DNA of 18,034 bases from Bacteroidales bacterium. GTDB lineage: Bacteria > Bacteroidota > Bacteroidia > Bacteroidales > Bacteroidaceae. Position 1 is the first letter of the stretch, and each line of letters starts with the position of its first letter. Of this stretch, positions 15,284 to 18,034 are shown in pieces. The stretch is taken from the NCBI GenBank assembly GCA_004552155.1, contig SFPF01000047.1:1-18034 (forward strand), given 5' to 3'. Below the pieces are notes generated by a model that did no database searches, had not been told where the DNA came from, and saw nothing but the letters and a program-made list of their open reading frames with translations. A program made the translations under genes and the position numbers.

Positions 15284-17609
15284 TTATTTGATGACCTTGC
15301 GGCCGTTTACGATATAGATGCCACGGCGCGGCAGGGCGTTGAGGCGGCGACCTTGCAGGTCGTAAATGTCAAGCTGCCCTTCATGGTTCTTCTGAACGGT
15401 GTTGATGCCCGTGATGCCGTAGATCTGCTCAAGAAGGGTCGAGGCATCGGCTTCAACCGACGGGTTCTCGAATATTTGCCATGCGCTGCCAGAATCGCTG
15501 CTCGTCCAGATGTTTACGGGTGTTGAGAGTTGCGGGCTGGCGCAGAGGAAATTATCGTCTTGCGTCGTGGTGTTGAAGGCGAAACCGTTGGTAACAGGCG
15601 TGATGTTAATTGGCGTCGGCGAACTTTTGCGCACCCACGTTGCAGAGGAAATATTGTCCGCCTACGTTGAAGATAAACCAGTTGTTGTTGGGCTGCGTCA
15701 CGTTGACGGTGGCAGCGTAGTCGGAGGTATACATCGTTTCGCCCGCGTTCGCCACCTTTGTAGCTTCACCAAGCCAAATGTTTGTGGTGCTTTGGGCGGG
15801 TTTGTAAATTAAGCGGCCAAGCCCATAAGCATTGTGCAGCACGTAAGCTGTGCCGTTTTCCAAATCTGAGAGCGAAGAAATTTTCGTCAATTCGTCCGTG
15901 TCGGTCGAACCGCCGCCCGTTTCTCCCCCTCCGCCGCCACCGCTGCCAGTGGCGGGCTGGCCGTAAAGATGAATTTCGTTGATGAAGAGATGATCGCCGT
16001 AGCCTTCGTTGAAAGTAAGGCGGAAATAGCGTCCCGTTGCCGTGGCAGGCAGAATGGCTTGCGGGCGGAGTACATTGGCTAAGGAAACATTACTGCATGC
16101 CGTGGTCCAGGAATAGCCGTCGGCGGAAGTCTCAACGGTTACGGCGCGGGGGTTGTAACTCACGTTGTTAGTGCCGTAAGAATAGCGTTTCGTGTAAAAT
16201 TCCAGTGCTTTGAGGTCGTAGTCTTCAGGAGCTTTGATGACTACATAATGCGGGAAGTCAACGGTCGAGGCGTCCCATTGTGAATGCCAATAGGTTTCTT
16301 CGTCGCCGTCGAGTACCTGTGCGGCGCGGCCGTTGCTGCCCTCGCCCGTTGTCTCTTGGTCGCTCCAAGCGGTCACTGTCCACGAGGCGGGGTCAATCAG
16401 TTCTGCGCCGCCGAGTTCCATGCTGTATTCTAGTTGATGTTGTTCACCACGCTGTTGTCGGTGTTCAGCGTCACGCTTGTGCTGCCCTGGTCGGTAAGTC
16501 CGTAGCCGCCAGAGGTCATGTAGAAGCAGCTGGAATATTCGCTCGCCACGCCGTGGCCGTAGTCATTGCGCGCTCCGGCGGAGGTGCCGCCGTCGGTGTG
16601 GGTATAAGAACCCCGATTGAGGTGATACCAGGTATTGTTGCTCGCAGAGTGCGCATAGCAGTTGCGGTAGTAGGCTTTGCGTAGTTTTTGCCCGTTCTCA
16701 CCAATATAGTTTTCAAGGAAAGAATAGAAAGACGAAGGAGAGAAGTTCTTTGTAGAACCCGCCATGCGGTGCGTGGCGAGATATTGCCATTCGCTTTCGC
16801 CCTCCAGTCTGTACCATGCCGAAATGAGCATGCTGTTGTAGGTCACAGTTGCGCCGTTTTCGTTCACAACTTTCTGCGAGTAAGGCGTGGCGTTGCAGAT
16901 AAACTGCACGAATTGACCCGGATTCCAATAAGTGCCTTGTTTGAAAGCCTTGGTGCCCGTGCCTTCGTTGCCGACGTCGCGGCGACCGGAGTTTACCTGA
17001 ATGCCCATATAAAGGTCGGCCTGCCCGATGCACATGGCGTACGTGCCTACATAGTCGTGCCCCGTGGGTATCATCACTTCCTGGTAGAGCCAGTCGCAGT
17101 TGCTCGACGGCGCGGAAGAACCTGAGTACCAAATATGCGTGGAGGGGGAGGACAGGCTGGTGGCGAGATAGGCTGCAGTGCCGTTCTCCTTATAGAACTT
17201 CCAGTTGCTCATTGAACCAAAGCGGCTGCCCGTGTTTGAGAGTGTGAACCTGTACCAACCGGCTGTTGGGAAGTTTACGCCAGTGAATGCCGTGGCATCT
17301 GATTCCGATGAACCTTTGCTGAGCGATATGTTCCCGCTGTAAATATTTGCGCCCGTTGCGGCCGAGGTGATGGTCAGCTTTGGCGTAGCCTGCGGGGAAA
17401 TAAATGTATTGCACGCAGGTATATCCGGAAGGCCACGAGGTGAGTTTTGATGTGTTGAGGCTGGAATTTACAACCGGCGAGCCGTTTTGCTCGTAATAGC
17501 CCCGGCAGGCGGTGATAACGTCGGGGGTCGACTGGTAGTTTTGTGCTGTTAAGGCGCCAGGCAGCAATGCTGCGAGCGACAGGAAGAAAGCGAATAACTT
17601 GGAATACAT
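15284..17609 (-). pseudogene. DUF3472 / F5/8 type C protein gene with sorting domain, broken by frameshifts
   Basis: Four frames on the minus strand together encode one recognisable secreted protein. Frame A (from ATG 17609) has a signal peptide (MYSKLFAFFLSLAALLPGALTAQ). Frame B (to the TAG at 16430-16432) carries a DUF3472-like domain (SAPSSNCDWLYQEV... VGTYAMCIGQADLYMGIQVNS). Frame C (to 15606) has an F5/8 type C carbohydrate-binding-type domain (QVLDGDEETYWHSQW... FRLTFNEGYGDHLFINEIHLYG), then a Gly-rich linker. Frame D (to 15284) ends with a T9SS-type sorting domain (LDIYDLQGRR... GIYIVNGRKVIK). Coherent protein crosses each junction: an extra G in the run 17394-17397, a missing base near 16432, and an extra A at 15608-15609. 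Each is a one-base change, so decay is recent, or these are assembly errors. A catabolic or adhesion role is a guess. Confidence 0.78.
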
Positions 17610-17666
17610 GTTATTTTTGTGTTACAATTATGATGCAAAAGGAAAGCATTGTCCTATTTTTCGCTG

Positions 17667-17700
17667 CTAAGATACGTATTTTCTTATAATATAATGCAAA
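17667..17700 (-). promoter_or_regulatory. Possible promoter of the DUF3472 pseudogene
   Basis: On the minus strand TTTG (17697-17700), 22 bp, then TATCTTAG (17667-17674, one base off TAnnTTTG). Spacing is slightly long. It lies 58 bp before the ATG at 17609. Confidence 0.35.
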
Positions 17701-17744
17701 ACACGCCTCCGTTTTTCACAAAAATACCTGCAAAATAGAACAAA

Positions 17745-17770
17745 GCGGGCGTGTCGCCTGACACGCCCGC
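17745..17770 (-). terminator. Terminator of the right-edge gene
   Basis: GCGGGCGTGTC (17745-17755) pairs perfectly with GACACGCCCGC (17760-17770) around a 4-base loop. On the minus strand TTTGTTCTATTTTGC follows. It begins about 40 bp after the stop of the right-edge gene. Confidence 0.85.
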
Positions 17771-17777
17771 CTATAAT

Positions 17778-17797
17778 AATATTATATATATAATATT
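17778..17797. other. AT-only 20-bp palindrome
   Basis: AATATTATATATATAATATT is a perfect palindrome lying between the right-edge gene stop and its terminator stem. It may be simple-sequence chance. Confidence 0.4.
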
Positions 17798-17809
17798 GTA
17801 TGCTCCCGA

Positions 17810-18034
17810 TTAAAGGTTGGGGTTAATGGTGTTCCACTCTGCAATGGGAGGCACGATGTTGAGCGTAACGAGTTCGTCGCGCATCTTGCACAGGTGAGCG
17901 TAAGAAGCATCGAGCTTCGCCATTTCGGCGGCTTCGCCCTTCGGCATCTGGTAGTGGCAGCCCGTGGTGTCGAGCGTGGTGTCCATGGCCATCATGATGT
18001 TCTGATACTTCTCATTGTTTACGTATGTGCCGGC
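17810..18034 (-). CDS. C-terminal end of an unrecognised protein, truncated by window edge
   Basis: The frame is open to the right edge, beginning AGTYVNNEKYQ; only the last 74 residues are visible. The stop is at 17810-17812, and a terminator follows. The visible part is mixed helical (GEAAEMAKLDASYAHLCKMRDELV) and ends TLNIVPPIAEWNTINPNL. There is no sorting domain or membrane segment at this end. I do not recognise the family. An internal Met at 17995 exists, but the frame continues upstream without interruption, so it is not taken as the start. Confidence 0.7.
   Translation of the reverse strand, partial: AGTYVNNEKYQNIMMAMDTTLDTTGCHYQMPKGEAAEMAKLDASYAHLCKMRDELVTLNIVPPIAEWNTINPNL

Noticed and set aside
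15284..17609. Programmed frameshifting or four separate genes in the DUF3472 region
   Set aside because: The junctions lack slippery heptamers, and three in one gene would be extraordinary. The later segments have no signal peptides or promoters of their own and read as domains of one protein.

Overview
The window looks like a chromosomal segment of a Bacteroidales bacterium, possibly Prevotellaceae or a near relative. Supporting signs are promoters of the Bacteroidetes type (TTTG, about 20 bp, then TAnnTTTG), no clear Shine-Dalgarno sites, two proteins ending in type IX secretion (T9SS) style sorting domains, a DUF3256 protein, an Omp28-like protein and an OmpA-like protein with an SPEG motif. 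The assignment below order level is a guess. Base composition is moderate by eye, and intergenic DNA is clearly more AT-rich than the genes.

Left part (1-5504, + strand): the 3' end of an OmpA-like envelope protein gene is followed by a 966-residue outer-membrane protein. That protein is built from five consecutive copies of a roughly 165-residue beta-barrel-like unit. Then comes class I mannose-6-phosphate isomerase (manA). manA converges on a flotillin-family SPFH gene (5636-7114, - strand) across a strong bidirectional terminator.

Middle (7115-9328): a long non-coding stretch upstream of the flotillin gene carries a four-copy 21-bp tandem repeat array inside a larger inverted repeat, plus several hairpins. 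It is followed by rpmE (L31 type B, - strand), a pair of well-formed divergent promoters, and a secreted DUF3256 protein (+). A second non-coding stretch (8722-9328) holds a 259-bp nested inverted-repeat element resembling a REP/REPIN unit, and a canonical promoter for the next gene.

Right part (9329-18034): a large Omp28-like secreted protein (+) with a CGWC thioredoxin-like motif and a C-terminal sorting domain converges on parC (topoisomerase IV subunit A, -). tcdA (tRNA t6A cyclase/dehydratase, -) follows. Next is a DUF3472 plus F5/8 type C plus sorting-domain gene (-) broken by three single-base indels. Last is the C-terminal end of an unrecognised gene (-) running off the edge.

Functionally this is a mixture of envelope or secreted proteins (OmpA-like, five-barrel, DUF3256, Omp28-like, DUF3472) and housekeeping genes (manA, rpmE, parC, tcdA). 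I see no integrase, transposase, phage gene, CRISPR array, tRNA or rRNA. The most unusual items are the five-barrel protein, the palindromic 21-bp array next to the flotillin gene, the nested inverted repeat after the DUF3256 gene, and the multiply frameshifted DUF3472 gene.
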